Of a stretch of 64,000 bases of DNA, positions 35,671 through 47,432 are shown in pieces. The position numbers were made by a program, and so were the translations under genes. Under the pieces are notes generated by a model. That model did no database searches, was not told where the DNA came from, and worked only from the letters and a program-made list of their open reading frames with translations. The stretch is from Przewalskia tangutica. Lineage: Eukaryota > Streptophyta > Magnoliopsida > Solanales > Solanaceae. The first letter of the stretch is position 1. The number at the start of each line of letters is the position of its first letter. The stretch is taken from NCBI GenBank assembly GCA_029844215.1, contig CM056731.1, positions 83,658,992 through 83,722,991 on the forward strand. Reading direction: 5' to 3'.

Positions 35671-36764
35671 CTGGTACTAGCCGGTTTTGTGCTAGTGGTA
35701 TATCATTCATTTCGGGGTCATTCCCCGGGTTTGTGGCATTTGCATATTCCGTGGATTTGCTACCCACGATGCGAGGAATACCTCATGCGGGTCCGTAAGG
35801 ACTTATGCGGGTGAAATAGTCCCACGCGCGGTCCGACCTATGCGAGGAATACCTCATGCGAGTCCGTAAGGGCTTATGCGGGTGAAATAGTCCCATGCGA
35901 GAATACCTCACGCGGTCCACGCGACCTACGCGGTGAAATAGTCCCGTGAGTAGGATTGCTAAATGATCTTGCGGCGTGGTCCCGCTGATCGCGGGCTTCC
36001 TATTTTATATTGTAAGGATACTATCGCTTACTCTCATTGTTAGTAAGGCACAGTGTGTTGTAATTTGATTATCATATATGTGCGGATTTGTTTGTGTTAC
36101 CCTATGGTCATTCTTTTACGATGTGGATTAGGGCATGAGACTACGAGGTATTTAGGACACGTGGATGGTGTTATATTATATCATGGATCGCCGGTGAGGA
36201 AGGATTCCACGCATGATTGATATCGTGGGCGTGAGACCCATAGTTATATTTGAGTAGTGACTTTGGCGGTGCGTCCCTAACTTGATATGATCGCTACGTG
36301 TTGTGTATCGTAGGTTGGCTATCATACATGTCTCTGCTTTGTTTAGATCGATATGATTTCATTACGATTTCATCGCTCACATACTTGGTACATTCTTCGC
36401 ATCGACCTCCTTCGAGGATGCGTTCATGCCGCGAGTTTAGGTACGCATTCGGTGATCGGCAGTGTAGGACCGCTCGAGTTTTGGATAGCTCCTTCGCTCG
36501 GAGTTTATCTTTTTGGTATGAGTTCTTTCAGTACAGGCTTTTGTACAGTTATGGGTACGGCGGGGCCTTGTCCCGTCATAGTTCAGTATAACTCTTAGAG
36601 GTCTGTATTCATATGTGGGATTGGACTCATGTACGGTGTAGTGTCCTTTGTTTATGTATATATGGCAGCCTTGTCGGCTTTGCCCTTGCACGTACGTTGG
36701 GTTTTAAAAAAAAAAAGAGGTGTTATTTAAGTTCCGCAGTTTACTTGTGTTGTTAAGGTAGAAG

Positions 36765-36783
36765 GGTGCCCAGGTAGGGCACC
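36765..36783. repeat. U5-end hairpin
   Basis: GGTGCCC AGGTA GGGCACC, a perfect 7-bp stem with a 5-base loop, 30 bp before the LTR end. Equivalents lie at 20756-20774, 21231-21250, 26950-26969, 31955-31973 and 42855-42873. Confidence 0.75.
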
Positions 36784-36813
36784 AGTCACGGGCCCGGGGT
36801 TCGGGGTGTGACA

Positions 36814-37376
36814 TTAAGTGTGACGACGGGTCGGGTTATGGACTCATTTCGGGTCAACCGATAGTTTGGAATGGGGTGATGTCAATTGGATATGGTTCCG
36901 CGATGTGATAGGGTCACGAGGGTGCAAGTCCCAAGTCTAGTTGATCGTTGTACGAGTTCGTGGATGCGTTCCACCGGAACTAGGTCATAAGGATCGAGAA
37001 GAGCCTTAACGGGAATGTAAGTAACAATATGGCCAAGTTTGGTTAGTAACTCCAAGAATTGGGGCACAAAAACAATATTTGAGATGTTGTACGTTTACTA
37101 AATAAGTTGGAAGTACGAGAAAGTATGACAAGTAAGAAAAGAAAGGAACCTCTAAGGATCCCGTGTTTGAGAAGACAGTAACCTTCGAGTATGGTGAGAA
37201 GGGACCACGGACGGAAGGTCCATTGTTATGTTTACGTATGTTATATGGTGGCCATGTGTGGCATCGTTGGTCTTGTGCAGTTTTGATTGATAGGCATAGT
37301 ATAGAGATTGTGCCGGAGTTTGTATAGCTTGACAACCGACTAAGAACATTCGGGGACGAATGTTTCTAGGGGAAAA
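36814..37376 (+). other. Residual internal region with polypurine tract
   Basis: Non-coding. It is collinear with 61813-62247 of the element at 56765, including GACGGGTCGGGTTATGG and the GGGTCACGAGGGTG segment (36910-36925). Near its end are the AACATTCG / CGAATGTT stem (37345-37364) and the purine tract before the 3' LTR at 37377. Confidence 0.75.
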
Positions 37377-38821
37377 TGTTACACCAGTAAGTCCGTGACA
37401 TGTATAAGAGAATGTACGTAAGGAATCAAGACTTGGAAATTGGTACGAAAGGAAGAATTGTTTTTCCGACGGAAAATCTTCCGAACGTCGGAAAGGAAAA
37501 ATGTTCGTTGTTGAGAATTGGATTCTCAAAATGCATTATTTGAAGAGTATGGAACTTTTTAACATTATGGAAATTTATTTTGACGGATTTGGTCATGTGG
37601 GGCCCACCCGAAGAATTATACGTTTTGTGGGGCCCACGAGGGTTACGGAATTTTATGGACGAATGGGAGGGCGACACGTGGCACCCCCACATTTGGTCTT
37701 GGACGAATTAGAGGGAGGGTAAAATGGTCATTGACCATCTTGGAAGATAAGTCTTGCAAGCTTGATATAATTGACCAAAGTGAACTTGCCACTTGGGCTT
37801 AATCCTAGTGAAACTCATCCTAGCCACTCAAGTGTTGCAATCTAAACCCTCCATTGTGTTTTATATACCCAACTAGTAGCAAGACTTGGCATTTTACACT
37901 TAGAAAATTTGAGAGAACATTGAGCTTAGCCAAGAAAGCTCTCGGGTTCACTAGCTTTGCCCACACAAAATTTTTAGTTTGTGATCCTTTATTCACAAGA
38001 CTTAAACCCAATGTCCCTAAGGGTATTGTAAGGATATCTCAATAGAAAGATTTCGGAAAAACGGCGTTTTCGTATTAGTCGCAAGGCGGAAACTTGAGGA
38101 GTTCTTCAACTTTGAAGTTGGAACTTGAAGATGGGTTCTTCATAGGCTTCTAAGGAGTGCTTGGAGCGGATTGGAACTTAAGGAAAGGAGCTAAGAATTG
38201 CTAAGGCGCGACTTTGAACTTGGAAACTTTAAGGGCTTATAAAGGTATAAATTTTGTCGTTTTAGTAGTTAAGACTTACTTATTGTTGTAGCTATGGATA
38301 TTAGCAAGCATGAGTTATATAGTATGAAGTTTGATAAGTATTTTGGTTATTGGAACCCTAATCCGAAAACTAGCATGTTAGCCTTAAGATTACAATTCAA
38401 GTCGATTATTAGTTTAAGTCGTCGCATGTTGTAGAAAGAAGGAAATTGTAGTTGTTGAAGTTGTTTGTGACTATATAACATGTTAGACCTTAGAACTTGG
38501 AATTGGAAAAGGATTGGAAAAGACTTTGAATTGTTGGTTATGTAAGTTGGCCGAGATTGGCTAGTGAGCATTAAACTACTTCGTATGAATTGTGGGGCGG
38601 AATTTTACACGTATTGTAAGGCGTGTAATCCCCTTTGTTTGGTTGTTGTTTTGAGCCTTAAATGTGGCGTGTTGGTTATTGTATTCGGCCTTGAAAAAGG
38701 TGGCAAAGTGAGTAGAAACAAAGGAAGTGCTGCCCGATTTTCCGTAGAATTAGAGACCGTATACTTAGTATTATTTTACGTTAGAGACTAGAAGTTGATA
38801 GTCTTGTTGTGACCATTATAG

Positions 38822-38876
38822 GTTGACACTTCTACGTATGGCGTATTCGGCTTAGCTTGTGGATTTAGCCGAAAAG
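38822..38876 (+). other. Candidate 55-nt leader exon in LTR
   Basis: Preceded by CATTATAG and followed by GTATGTGA. The length is exactly 55 nt in all four long LTRs (34148-34202, 38822-38876, 58205-58259, 63688-63742). The presumed upstream donor AAAG|GTAT lies about 575 nt before it in each. A 53-nt equivalent is at 19336-19388. Function is inferred from signals only. Confidence 0.4.
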
Positions 38877-40084
38877 GTATGTGAACTATCTCCTCTTCTA
38901 GCATGATTCCTTAAGATAAAGAAAGTATGTCCTACTCCTTAAATGATCCATTCCTTGGTTGTAATTGGATTGCCTAAAATAGAATTTGTTCTATGTACTT
39001 CCTTGATCGTACTTTGATGTTTAAATTGTAAGTTGTATAATCCATTTCCTTAATGAAGTTTGGATTCTTAAAAGTGAAAGTATTTTACTTAAAGTACATA
39101 GAGTCTTGAAAAGGAAGTGGTTTCCAAATCTTTTGGCTAGTGCCTTAGTTCCAAAACCTAATGGTCATTACAATGACTTTAGGGGAGTCAAAGGAGTGAT
39201 TTACTTATTTGATTTAAAAGAGGAGAAATGACATGATTTAAGAGAAGAAACTTGTTTTCTATATATTAAGAGACGTGAAGTATTTTGAAAGTTAAGAACT
39301 TGATTTGTAAGTATGTGATACTTGGTTTTAATTAGTATAAGTCTCTTGGTTATAAAAGGAATGAATATGTCTAAAACCATAAAGGGTTATAACGGCTTTA
39401 TGGGAAGTTGGTTATAACGGCTTTATGGAAGGTTAAGGAAGTTGTCTATTTTGATTAATGGGCATAAGCTGCCTAGATTGTGAAAATTTGAGGTTACTTG
39501 GTTTCAAGCTTTGAAATGAGTTTCTAAAAGTGTAGTAACTTACTTTGAAGAATAGACACGCCTTGATACTACGGGTGTTAGTATCTTGGGATTTTGCATA
39601 AAAATGAGTCTTTTGAAAAGAATGTACGTACGTAGTACTTTGGCTTGTTTAATTGAGAATTATTCTATGTGTGCCTTGATAAGTACTTTGGCTTGTTTAA
39701 TTGAGAATTATTCTATGTGTGCCTTGATAAGTACTTTGTCTTGTTTAATTGAGAATTATTCTATGTGTGCCTTGATAAGTACTTTGGCTTGTTTAATTGA
39801 GAATTATTCTATGTGTGCCTTGATAAGTACTTTGGCTTGGTTAATTGAGAATTAGCCTATGTGTGCTGGTGATAACCTTTGAGTGCAAGTATTATGTTTT
39901 ATTACGTTGCCGCGACTCTCGGTTGGAGGGCCGGCTGTCTTGTTGTAAGTTACTTGGACGTACCGACAGTGATGTGGGATTCCACGGGTATGCTTCCGTT
40001 ATATGTAGTACTTGGGTTAAATTCCCGGATTTTTATAAAAGACATGGTAGTGCTTATGTGTTGTTTGACGGCCGGTTGAGATAG

Positions 40085-40310
40085 GGTAAGAGTATAAGTG
40101 AGGGGTAAACCCCCAAGACGCTTTACCACCTTCTCCAGGGTAAGAGTATAAATGAGGGTAAACCCCAAGACATTATACCCCGCTACCACCTTCTCCGGGT
40201 AAGAGTATAAATGAGGGGTAAACCCCCAAGACATTATACCCCCTGCTTTACCACCTTCTCCAGGGTAAGAGTATAAATGAGGGGTAAACCCCAAGTCGTT
40301 ATTCCACCGC
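40085..40310 (+). repeat. 66-bp tandem array, 4 units
   Basis: Units start GGTAAGAGTATAAATGAGGGG and continue through CATTATACCCCCTGC. The sister LTR has 5 units at 59457-59757. The 22-codon periodicity creates a repetitive minus-strand frame that is not a gene. Confidence 0.9.
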
Positions 40311-41014
40311 CGCTTTTTCTACTTGCCCGCATGCTTTTAGGACACAGTGGGACTTGGTGTTCATGTATGCCTATTGGTGTTATATTATATCATGGATCGC
40401 CGGCGTGAGGAAGGATTCCACGCATGATTGATATTATGGGCGTGAGACCCATGGTTATATTTTAGTAATGATTTGAGGGACGCGTCCCTGACTTGATATG
40501 ACTGTTTATGTATTGTGTACTGTAGGTTGGCTATCATACATGTCTCTGTTTTGTTAGACTGTTATGATTTCATTACTGATTTTTCACCACATACTTGGTA
40601 CATTCTTCAGATCGACCTTTCGGCCGCGTTCACGCCGCGAGTTTAGGTCTGTTGTTTGGTGATCGGCAGTGTAGGACCTGCCGTTCGAGTTTTGGATAGC
40701 TCATTCTGTCGAGTTTATCTTTTTGGTATAAGTTCTTTCGATGTGCTTTTGTACGATTATGGATACGGCGGCCTTGTCCGTCATAGTTCATATAACTCTT
40801 AGAGGTCTGTATTCATATGTGGGATTGGACTCATGTACGGTGTAGTGTCTTTTGTTTTGTATATTATATGGCAGCCTTGTCGGCTTTGCCCTTGCACGTA
40901 CGATTGGTTTTAAAAAAAGAAAAGAGGGGTGCTATTTAATTTCCGCAGTTTACTTAGTTGTTAAGGTAGAAGGTGCGGGTAGTAGGCACCGCCACGCCCG
41001 GTTCGGGCGTGACA

Positions 41015-41657
41015 GCGTAATACACCGGAGTGATTCTGGAACTCCGCAGCTCGCATAGGTCCCATGGACCCGCATGAGGTATTCCTCGACGGGGTGGCTA
41101 ACCTCGGCAGTAACAAGTCGTGGGGTAAGTGATACAATACCAAAGACAACGCTTATCGTTAAACAACATAAGCACAACAGAAAACCCCCTTACACAAACG
41201 TCACAAGATACTAACACATGTAGCATCATAACATGTTTACTTATCAAGCCAACTTACCACACATTCAGAAATCATTACAAGACCTTCATAATCAAGTAAG
41301 TAAACCATTCCTTTTTATCTTTCTTAAGTTGTTATAACTAACTTCCCATAAAGCTAGTATAACACTTAAGCTTTATAAAAACATTCACATTTGTTTGGAA
41401 AACCAAAAGAACTTATTCTTTTAAAACCAAGTATTAATTTCCTTCCGAATATTAATTCATAACTCTTTTTGAAATATTTCAAGAATCTTAATATTTAGAA
41501 CTCAAGTCAAAAGACACCAAAGTGAAACCAGATTCAGTTAACACACGTACGTCTACCGTACTATATATATTTCACAAATATCATGCTCAAGAGGATAGGA
41601 AGGATCACATACCTCCTCGGCTAAATCCACTTGCCAAGTCGGATATGTCGCGCGCAG
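41015..41657 (-). repeat. -strand LTR, second segment
   Basis: Continues 31926-32699 after the nested element, in the ATGCGG-type module. It ends at 41657, where the +strand element inserted; cgcag (41653-41657) is the probable target duplication. The rest lies beyond the window. Confidence 0.78.
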
Positions 41658-42825
41658 TGTTATACCCCGTATTTCCTGAGTATGTACGTGAGGACGTACG
41701 TACAGAAGTTTAAAGCCTTAAGTTAGGCTAGGAACAAAAATTTGTGCACAACCCCCGAAAAGAATTGTTTTCCGATGAAACGTTTTCCAAACTTTGCGAA
41801 GGGAAAATTACGGTTGCGGCATTTATTATTTTTGCGGATTTTTCCGAGAGATGAAATATTTTGGACCAACGAGAGGACGACATGTGTCACCCTCAAGTTG
41901 GCGGATTATGGGACGTTTCTTGGCACGATTTTGAGGCCTAAAACAAGGGTCAATGTTTGGAGTGATTTGTGGAGTAGATGGCTAGGGTGCACTTGTGCAA
42001 ATCCACACCCTCCACTTGCCCTCCACTTTCCTCAATCTTGGCCCTTGAAAGCCCTATAAATACCCCCCCTTAATTGAAGACTTCTTCATCCACTCCACAC
42101 TTTCTAAGTCTTGAAATCCCTCTCCCCCTTTGTAAGGCTTTCGTCTAAGCCTCCCCTTCCCCCTTTGTGAGGCCTTTGGCCGAGAAATACCCCCCCCCCC
42201 TTCTCTAGTGGTGCTAGCCGAAAGTACCCCCCTCCCTCTCTTGTGTTGTTCTCAGAAACACCCCCTTGGTAGAAGAGTATTCTCCAAGTATTGTTACTAT
42301 TCCAAAATACCTTAGCCTTATACCTTGTAGTATTCCAAAGTTACCTCTATACGTAGAGCCCGGAAATACTACCTTATATCCTTTTAGTCTCAAAACGATA
42401 CCCTAAGGAAAATCTTCATAGTTGGTTGAAGTGCTAAGTAGAAGTTGTTTGGGAACTTCTAAGGGTTGTTTGGAGCGGGTTGGAGCGCCCAGAGTAGGAG
42501 CTAAACGTTGCTCAGGATCGACATTAAATCTTGGATAATTTTGGGCTTATCGAGGTAAATATCTTGTTCCCCTATTGTATTTAGAAGTTTGCATACTGTT
42601 GAAGTATAAGAATTAAGTATAAGTTATATACAAGGAAGGTATATAAGAAGGGAATTGAACTATACTTACATAGGATTGTATTTACAGTAGACTTGTGTAG
42701 TTTGACGGGTAGGGAAGTGCTGCCCAATTTTCCGTAGAATCTTGTATCTAGATTTATTCTACAGAGTAGTCTAGACATTGATAGACTTATATAACCGTTA
42801 TAGGTTGAAGTTCTGCGAGTAGCAT
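41658..42825 (+). repeat. 5' LTR of the +strand element, first segment (U3/R)
   Basis: Starts TGTTATACCCCGTATTTCC. TATA box at 42054-42062. Just downstream are C-runs in the transcript sense (42060-42260). A donor-like GAG|GTAAAT occurs near 42556 and the candidate exon begins at 42804 after TTATAG, cut by the insertion at 42826. Confidence 0.87.
42054..42062 (+). promoter_or_regulatory. LTR TATA box (+ strand)
   Basis: CTATAAATA 396 bp into the LTR, the +strand counterpart of the boxes in the -strand LTRs. Confidence 0.72.
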
Positions 42826-45333
42826 TGTCACGACCCATTCCGGGGCCCGTGACTGGTGCCTTACCGGGGCACCCAAGTAGTCATACATCAGAGTAATCAG
42901 CGGAAATATAAAACAAGACATGAAACAGTTTATAAAATAAGACACAGTTTATGTGAACAAACGTCGCCTTTCGGCATATATATATAAACCAGGTTTAGCA
43001 GTTACATCCGACAATCGCACAACATGACTACGCACCTAAGGAAATATACAACTATGGCGGGGCCCCGCCATACCCTGACTGTACAAACTATCTACAATAC
43101 AGGGAGATCATACCAAAAGTAGAGCCTCCGGAGAAGATGGAGCTCCTGACACCAATGCAAAGAGATCCTAAGGATGCGGATCTAGCACCTGCTTGCCCTT
43201 ACCTGCGGCATGAACGCAGCCCCCCGAAGGAGGTCAGTACAACAGGTACTAAGTATGCGAAACTGTAAAGTACTTAAATGAAAACATATCATTTTTAAAA
43301 CCAGTTTACAAATATGTGTGAAAAAACAGAGTAAACCGCACGTAGTGCCACATCACAAACAAGAGAAACAATAGGTAACTGTAATAGGTCTTGTCTAGGC
43401 TGCGAATGATCGAAACAGGGCCACTCGCCCATATCATCATTCTGCAAGCCTAATCCTGGACTCCCGGAGTCCGCATAGGCCACTCACATGGGCCCGCATG
43501 AGGTATAACCCCGCATCGAGGGTAGCTACTCCTCGGCATCGTCCTGGACTCGTTGTCCGCATGGCCACATAGACCGCATGAGGCATAACCCCGCATACTA
43601 ACCTGGAACTCTCGTAGCTCCGCATAGGCCCCCTGGACCCGCATGAGGTATTCTCGAATCATGGTCCTGCACGCTGAGTCTACCCCGTCGGAGGGACTTA
43701 ACCTCCCAGATCATCTCAAGAGGTGAGTGATAGTACACTAACATAACGACTTATCTTTAAACAACATAAGCACAACAAGAATACTCTTTTCACAAACGCG
43801 TTACAAGACACTAACACACATAGCATCATATCATGTCTACTTATCAAACCATCTTATTATTCTTTTCACAATTCAATATAAGTCTGTTATAAACACATAG
43901 GCAAACTGTTTCTTTTATCAATCTTAAGTGGTTATACTTAACTTCCCATAAGGCTAGTATAACTCTTAAGCTTCTGTTTAAAAACCAATTAGTTCTCTTC
44001 TGTTAAAAAATGATTCAGTATTCTTTTAAAATGCTTTCAGATCTTTATTATTCAGGCTTAAGCCGTGAGGCATTGCCGTAAGTGTTATTCAGGCTTAAGC
44101 CGTGAGGCATTGCCGTAAGTATTATTCAGGCTTAAGTCAAAGACATTGCCGTAGTTATATTTTAGTTAACACATGTACGTCTACCGTACTATATATATTG
44201 TAAAATATCATGCTTTAGGAAGAATCACATACCTTCTCAGCGAAAACCACCTGCCAAGTTGAATATGTCGCGCGCAGAGAGTCAGCCTATAATAGTCACA
44301 GATATCTATCAAAGACTACTCAAGGTCATTCTAAGCAGAGGGTTCACAATTCTATGGAAAGTCAAGCATTTCCTACAGGTGAGCTATATAAGTTCATCGT
44401 GAAAACAAATTCTATGTAAATCTGATTTGATTATTCTTCTTTTAAACCCTTCTACTGTGGTAACAGTTCAATTCTATTCTGTGATATTCTTCTAAGTATT
44501 TATACTTATTCTTATACTACAACAGTAAGTATTCTCTAATTCAAAAGAGGGTTAGGATTAGTTACCTCGGTAAGCCCAATAATATCCTAGAAAAAGTCGC
44601 GCCTGAGCAAGGTTTTGCTCCTAAGTTGTATGCTCCAAGGAAACCTTAGAAGTTCTTCACAACTTCTACTAAGTACTAAGGTATTTGGGCTAGGGTATTT
44701 TGGGCATTATAACAATACTAGAAGACAACTTTTCTACCAAGGGAGGGGGGTAGGTTTTGGCTAGGCTAGGGGCCTCGCCAAACTTCTTAGGCAAGGGGGG
44801 TATTCGCCAAGGGCCTCCACAAGGGGAGGGGGAGGTGTTGGACGAAAAGGCTACAAAGGGAGAGGAGAGGATTTTCAAGACTTGGAAAGATTTGTGGATG
44901 AAGAACTCTTCATCTCTAAGGGGGTATTTATAGGTCAAGAAGTGGCCAACCAATGGCCAAGATTAAGACAAGTGCAAGGCAAGTGTAGGGTGAGGATTAA
45001 CTATACACAAATATCCTACCAACTCCTTGACTTGTGCACAAGGCACAAAAAACGTGCCATTGCTAGCCAATTCGTCCAAATGGACGATATGACGTCCACC
45101 AATTGGAGGTGCCAAGTGTCGCCTCCCGTTGGTCCAAAATGTTTCGTCTCTCGGAAAAATCCGCAAAAATTAGAAATGGCATAGCCGAATTTACCCTACG
45201 AAAGCCGTGGAAACGCTTTCGTCGGAAAACTATTCGTTTTGTGAGTTGTGCCCAAAAAAACGTTTTGCCTAAACTTTAAGGCTAGACTTTTAGACGTATT
45301 CCTTACGCATATACCGGAAATACTGGTATAACA
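42826..45333 (-). repeat. 3' LTR of the full-structure element
   Basis: TGTCACGACCCATTC to the complement of TGTTATACC. U5-end hairpin at 42855-42873, ATGCGG-type module 43400-43700, three direct repeats of TTATTCAGGCTTAAGCCG type (44050-44160), TATA box 44925-44933. No gene. Confidence 0.9.
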
Positions 45334-45364
45334 TTCTCCTCCTTAGAAACATTCGTCGAATGTT
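45334..45364 (-). other. Polypurine tract and stem-loop (full-structure element)
   Basis: Minus-strand CTAAGGAGGAGAA beside the LTR, with the AACATTCG / CGAATGTT stem (45348-45364) whose loop is reduced to one base. Confidence 0.7.
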
Positions 45365-45469
45365 CCTTCCCAAACGATTAACGATAAGATTCTTCATAAC
45401 TTAAGCGATTGTAAATGCCACACACGCCACGTAACAACACTTAGGCGTAAGCGATAACGAAAATTTACA

Positions 45470-46860
45470 AGTAGGAAAGTGAATTACCCGGAGGTGTGGG
45501 AATAGGTGAGGATACTTCGCCTCATGTCCTCCTCGGCTTCCCACGTCATCTCCTCCTCGAGCTCGTTCGCCACAAGACTTTGACGGAAGCCACGTCATTC
45601 GTCCGCAGACGCCTAACCTGACGATCGACTATCGCTATGGGAATCTTCTCATACGATAACCCCTCGGTCACCTGGACATCGTCAATCGGGTGTACCCTAG
45701 ATGGATCCCCGATACATCTCCTCAAAGATAGATACGTGAAAACCGGATGCACCGCCTCCAGATCGGACGGCAGATCCAACTCATAGGCAACCTTGCCTAC
45801 CGCGGACAATCAAACGCCCGATGTACCTTGGGCTGAGTTTCCCCTTCTTCCCGAATCGCATCACACCCTTCATGGGTGACACCTTTAGGAAAACCCAATC
45901 ATGAACCTCGAACTCAAGATGCCGACGACGATGATCTGCATACGACTTCTGTCGACTCTGGTATCGATACCGCTCCGGATAAGCTTCACCTTATCCATCG
46001 TCGCTGCACCAAATCTGGTCCCACTAGCTGCATCTCACCCACATCGAACCAACCTATAGGCGATCTGCACTTCCTCCCATACAAGACCTCATAAGGCGCC
46101 ATCTGAATACTGGAGTGGTAGCTATTATTATACGCGAACTCAACTAAAGGCAAATGATCCTCCCAACTACCATCGGTCAATAACACGGGCTCGCAGATAT
46201 CCTCAAGAGTGCGGATAGTGCGCTCTGCCCGTCCGTCTGCGTGGATGAAATGCGACTCGTGCTCACTGGCCCCTAAACCCTCTCGAAAGACCTCCGAAGT
46301 TAGCGAACCGGGCTCTCGCTCGATATGATCGAGTAGGGACTCCATGCGATCGACAATCTCGGATGTAAAGTGCGGCATAATCCTCACCAAAAAGTCGCCC
46401 CGACGGAAGAAAGTGGGCTGATTTTCGCACCGTCGGCGATAACCCATATAGAATCATGTCTCTCCGAGTGCGAGGTAATCACGTGATGAAGTCCATGTTG
46501 ATTACCTCCCACTTCCGGTCGGGATCTCAATCGTCAGAACAAACCACCGTGCCTCCGGTGCTCTACCTTCACTGCCGACAACACGCATCGAGCTACGAAC
46601 TCGCAACGTCCTCTTCAAGCCATCCCACCAATACACGGATCTAAGGTCGTGGTACATCTTGGTCGACCGATGGATAGAGTAACGCAGCGTGTGTGCTCCC
46701 AAGAACACGCTATCAAGTCACGAAACATCCGAACACATACCGCCCTCAAACCTTAGCACCCCATCGTGCTACCTCAGGACCCTTGCCTCACGAAGAGTCA
46801 GATCACGATATCGAATCAAAGTGGATCCTCGAATTGCTGCTCTTCACCTCCTCGACGATG
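45470..46860 (-). pseudogene. Integrase with chromodomain-like C-terminus
   Basis: Pieces in family order on the minus strand. Zinc-domain region with RYSIHRSTKMYHDLRSVYWWDGLK (46502-46708) and EIPT. Core entry KSAHFLPSG and EDYAALYIRDCRSHGVPT (46263-46457). The ERTIRTLEDI block with the region of the catalytic Glu, then WEDHLPLVEFAYNNSYHSSIQMAPYEVLYGRKCRSPIGWFDVGE and GPDLVQ (45986-46447). C-terminal GKVAYELDLPSDL, CIGDPSRVHPIDDVQVTEGLSYEKIPIAIVDRQVRRLRT (45546-45809), ending near YPHLFP (about 45490). The tail fits chromoviruses. Broken by four or more frame changes. Confidence 0.88.
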
Positions 46861-46964
46861 GAAGACTCGCAACCTCACGAACTCTAACCCCACCGCTATC
46901 GGAATCAATCATACGGACACCAAGGCTCGCTAATCGATGCAAATCACGAACCATGTCCTCCTCT

Positions 46965-47330
46965 CTAGCTGCACATCCGATAGGCTCCCATCGACCTACG
47001 ACTAAGAGCATACGCCACAACATTGGCCTTCCCGTGGTACAGGATATCAACATCGTAATCCTTAAGCAACTCTAACCACCGTCTCGCCGTAAGTTCAGCT
47101 CCTCGCTGAAGATATACCTTGGAGGCTCTTGTGGTGCGTATAAATATCCACGTGAACCCCATACAAATAGTGCCTCGGATCTTCAAGCGTGAATCACTAC
47201 GCCAACTCCAAATCATGGGGGGTAGTTCCTCCGTGTTTCTTCACCGGGATGCATATGCTATAACCCCGCCATGCTGCATCAACACACATCCCAACCCGAT
47301 GCCCGACGATCACAATACACGACATAACCA
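46965..47330 (-). pseudogene. RNase H domain
   Basis: YVVYCD with the first acidic residue (near 47320), then GFTWIFIRTT where the family has VDIYTDHKS, and LELLKDYDVDILYHGKANVVAYALSRRSMG (46965-47100), the connection to integrase. The usual PGKANVVADALSRR has lost the Pro and has Tyr for Asp. Frames are broken. Confidence 0.82.
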
Positions 47331-47432
47331 TCCGACCTGCGAAGAGTAAGAACGGGGCGGTCGCCTCCTTTCAAGAATCGAAACCACGCCACAAGCATCA
47401 CCATCAAACTTGGCTACCTTCGAGTCACCTAG

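Larger units (their letters stand above)
32700..36813 (+). repeat. 5' LTR of the long-LTR derivative (mosaic)
   Basis: TATA-like TTATATA at 33185-33191 (485 bp in). Candidate intron 33570-34147 and candidate exon 34148-34202. A 48-bp array spans 35008-35670. Positions about 35670-36140 carry the GGGGTCATTCCCCGGG / GGTGAAATAGTCCC module of the 18644-20803 LTR, where its own partner carries a different 66-bp array. The end has the hairpin 36765-36783. No gene is supported, although a 68-codon frame at 33911 recurs in sister LTRs. Confidence 0.85.
32700..41014 (+). mobile_element. Long-LTR derivative with almost no internal region
   Basis: LTRs 32700-36813 (4114 bp) and 37377-41014 (3638 bp) enclose only 563 bp. 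Both start TGTTACACC and end TGACA. Flanks are ggcgt (32695-32699) and gcgta (41015-41019), consistent with a ggcgt duplication missing one G. No primer-binding site or gag remains; the junction reads GTGTGACATTAAGTGTGACG, suggesting deletion between GTGTGAC repeats. The two LTRs share variants that separate them from 56765-60451 (for example TTGAAGAGTATGG against TTGAGGATTATGG), so they are a true pair. Confidence 0.85.
37377..41014 (+). repeat. 3' LTR of the long-LTR derivative
   Basis: TATA-like box at 37861-37867, paired TCP-like motifs at 37597-37637, candidate intron 38245-38821, candidate exon 38822-38876, 48-bp array 39636-39868 and 66-bp array 40085-40310. It ends GGGCGTGACA. Its arrays resemble those of the 56765 LTR rather than its own partner. 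Confidence 0.87.

Noticed and set aside
36700..36716. A-run as poly(A) tail of a retroposed gene
   Set aside because: The A-rich stretch is at the same place in sister LTRs (about 40910 and 60350); it belongs to the LTR.
39586..39855. 89-codon frame with a repeated 16-residue unit (STLACLIENYSMCALI)
   Set aside because: It follows from the 48-bp array, a multiple of 3; the unit is LTR DNA and the frame is lost in the other LTRs.
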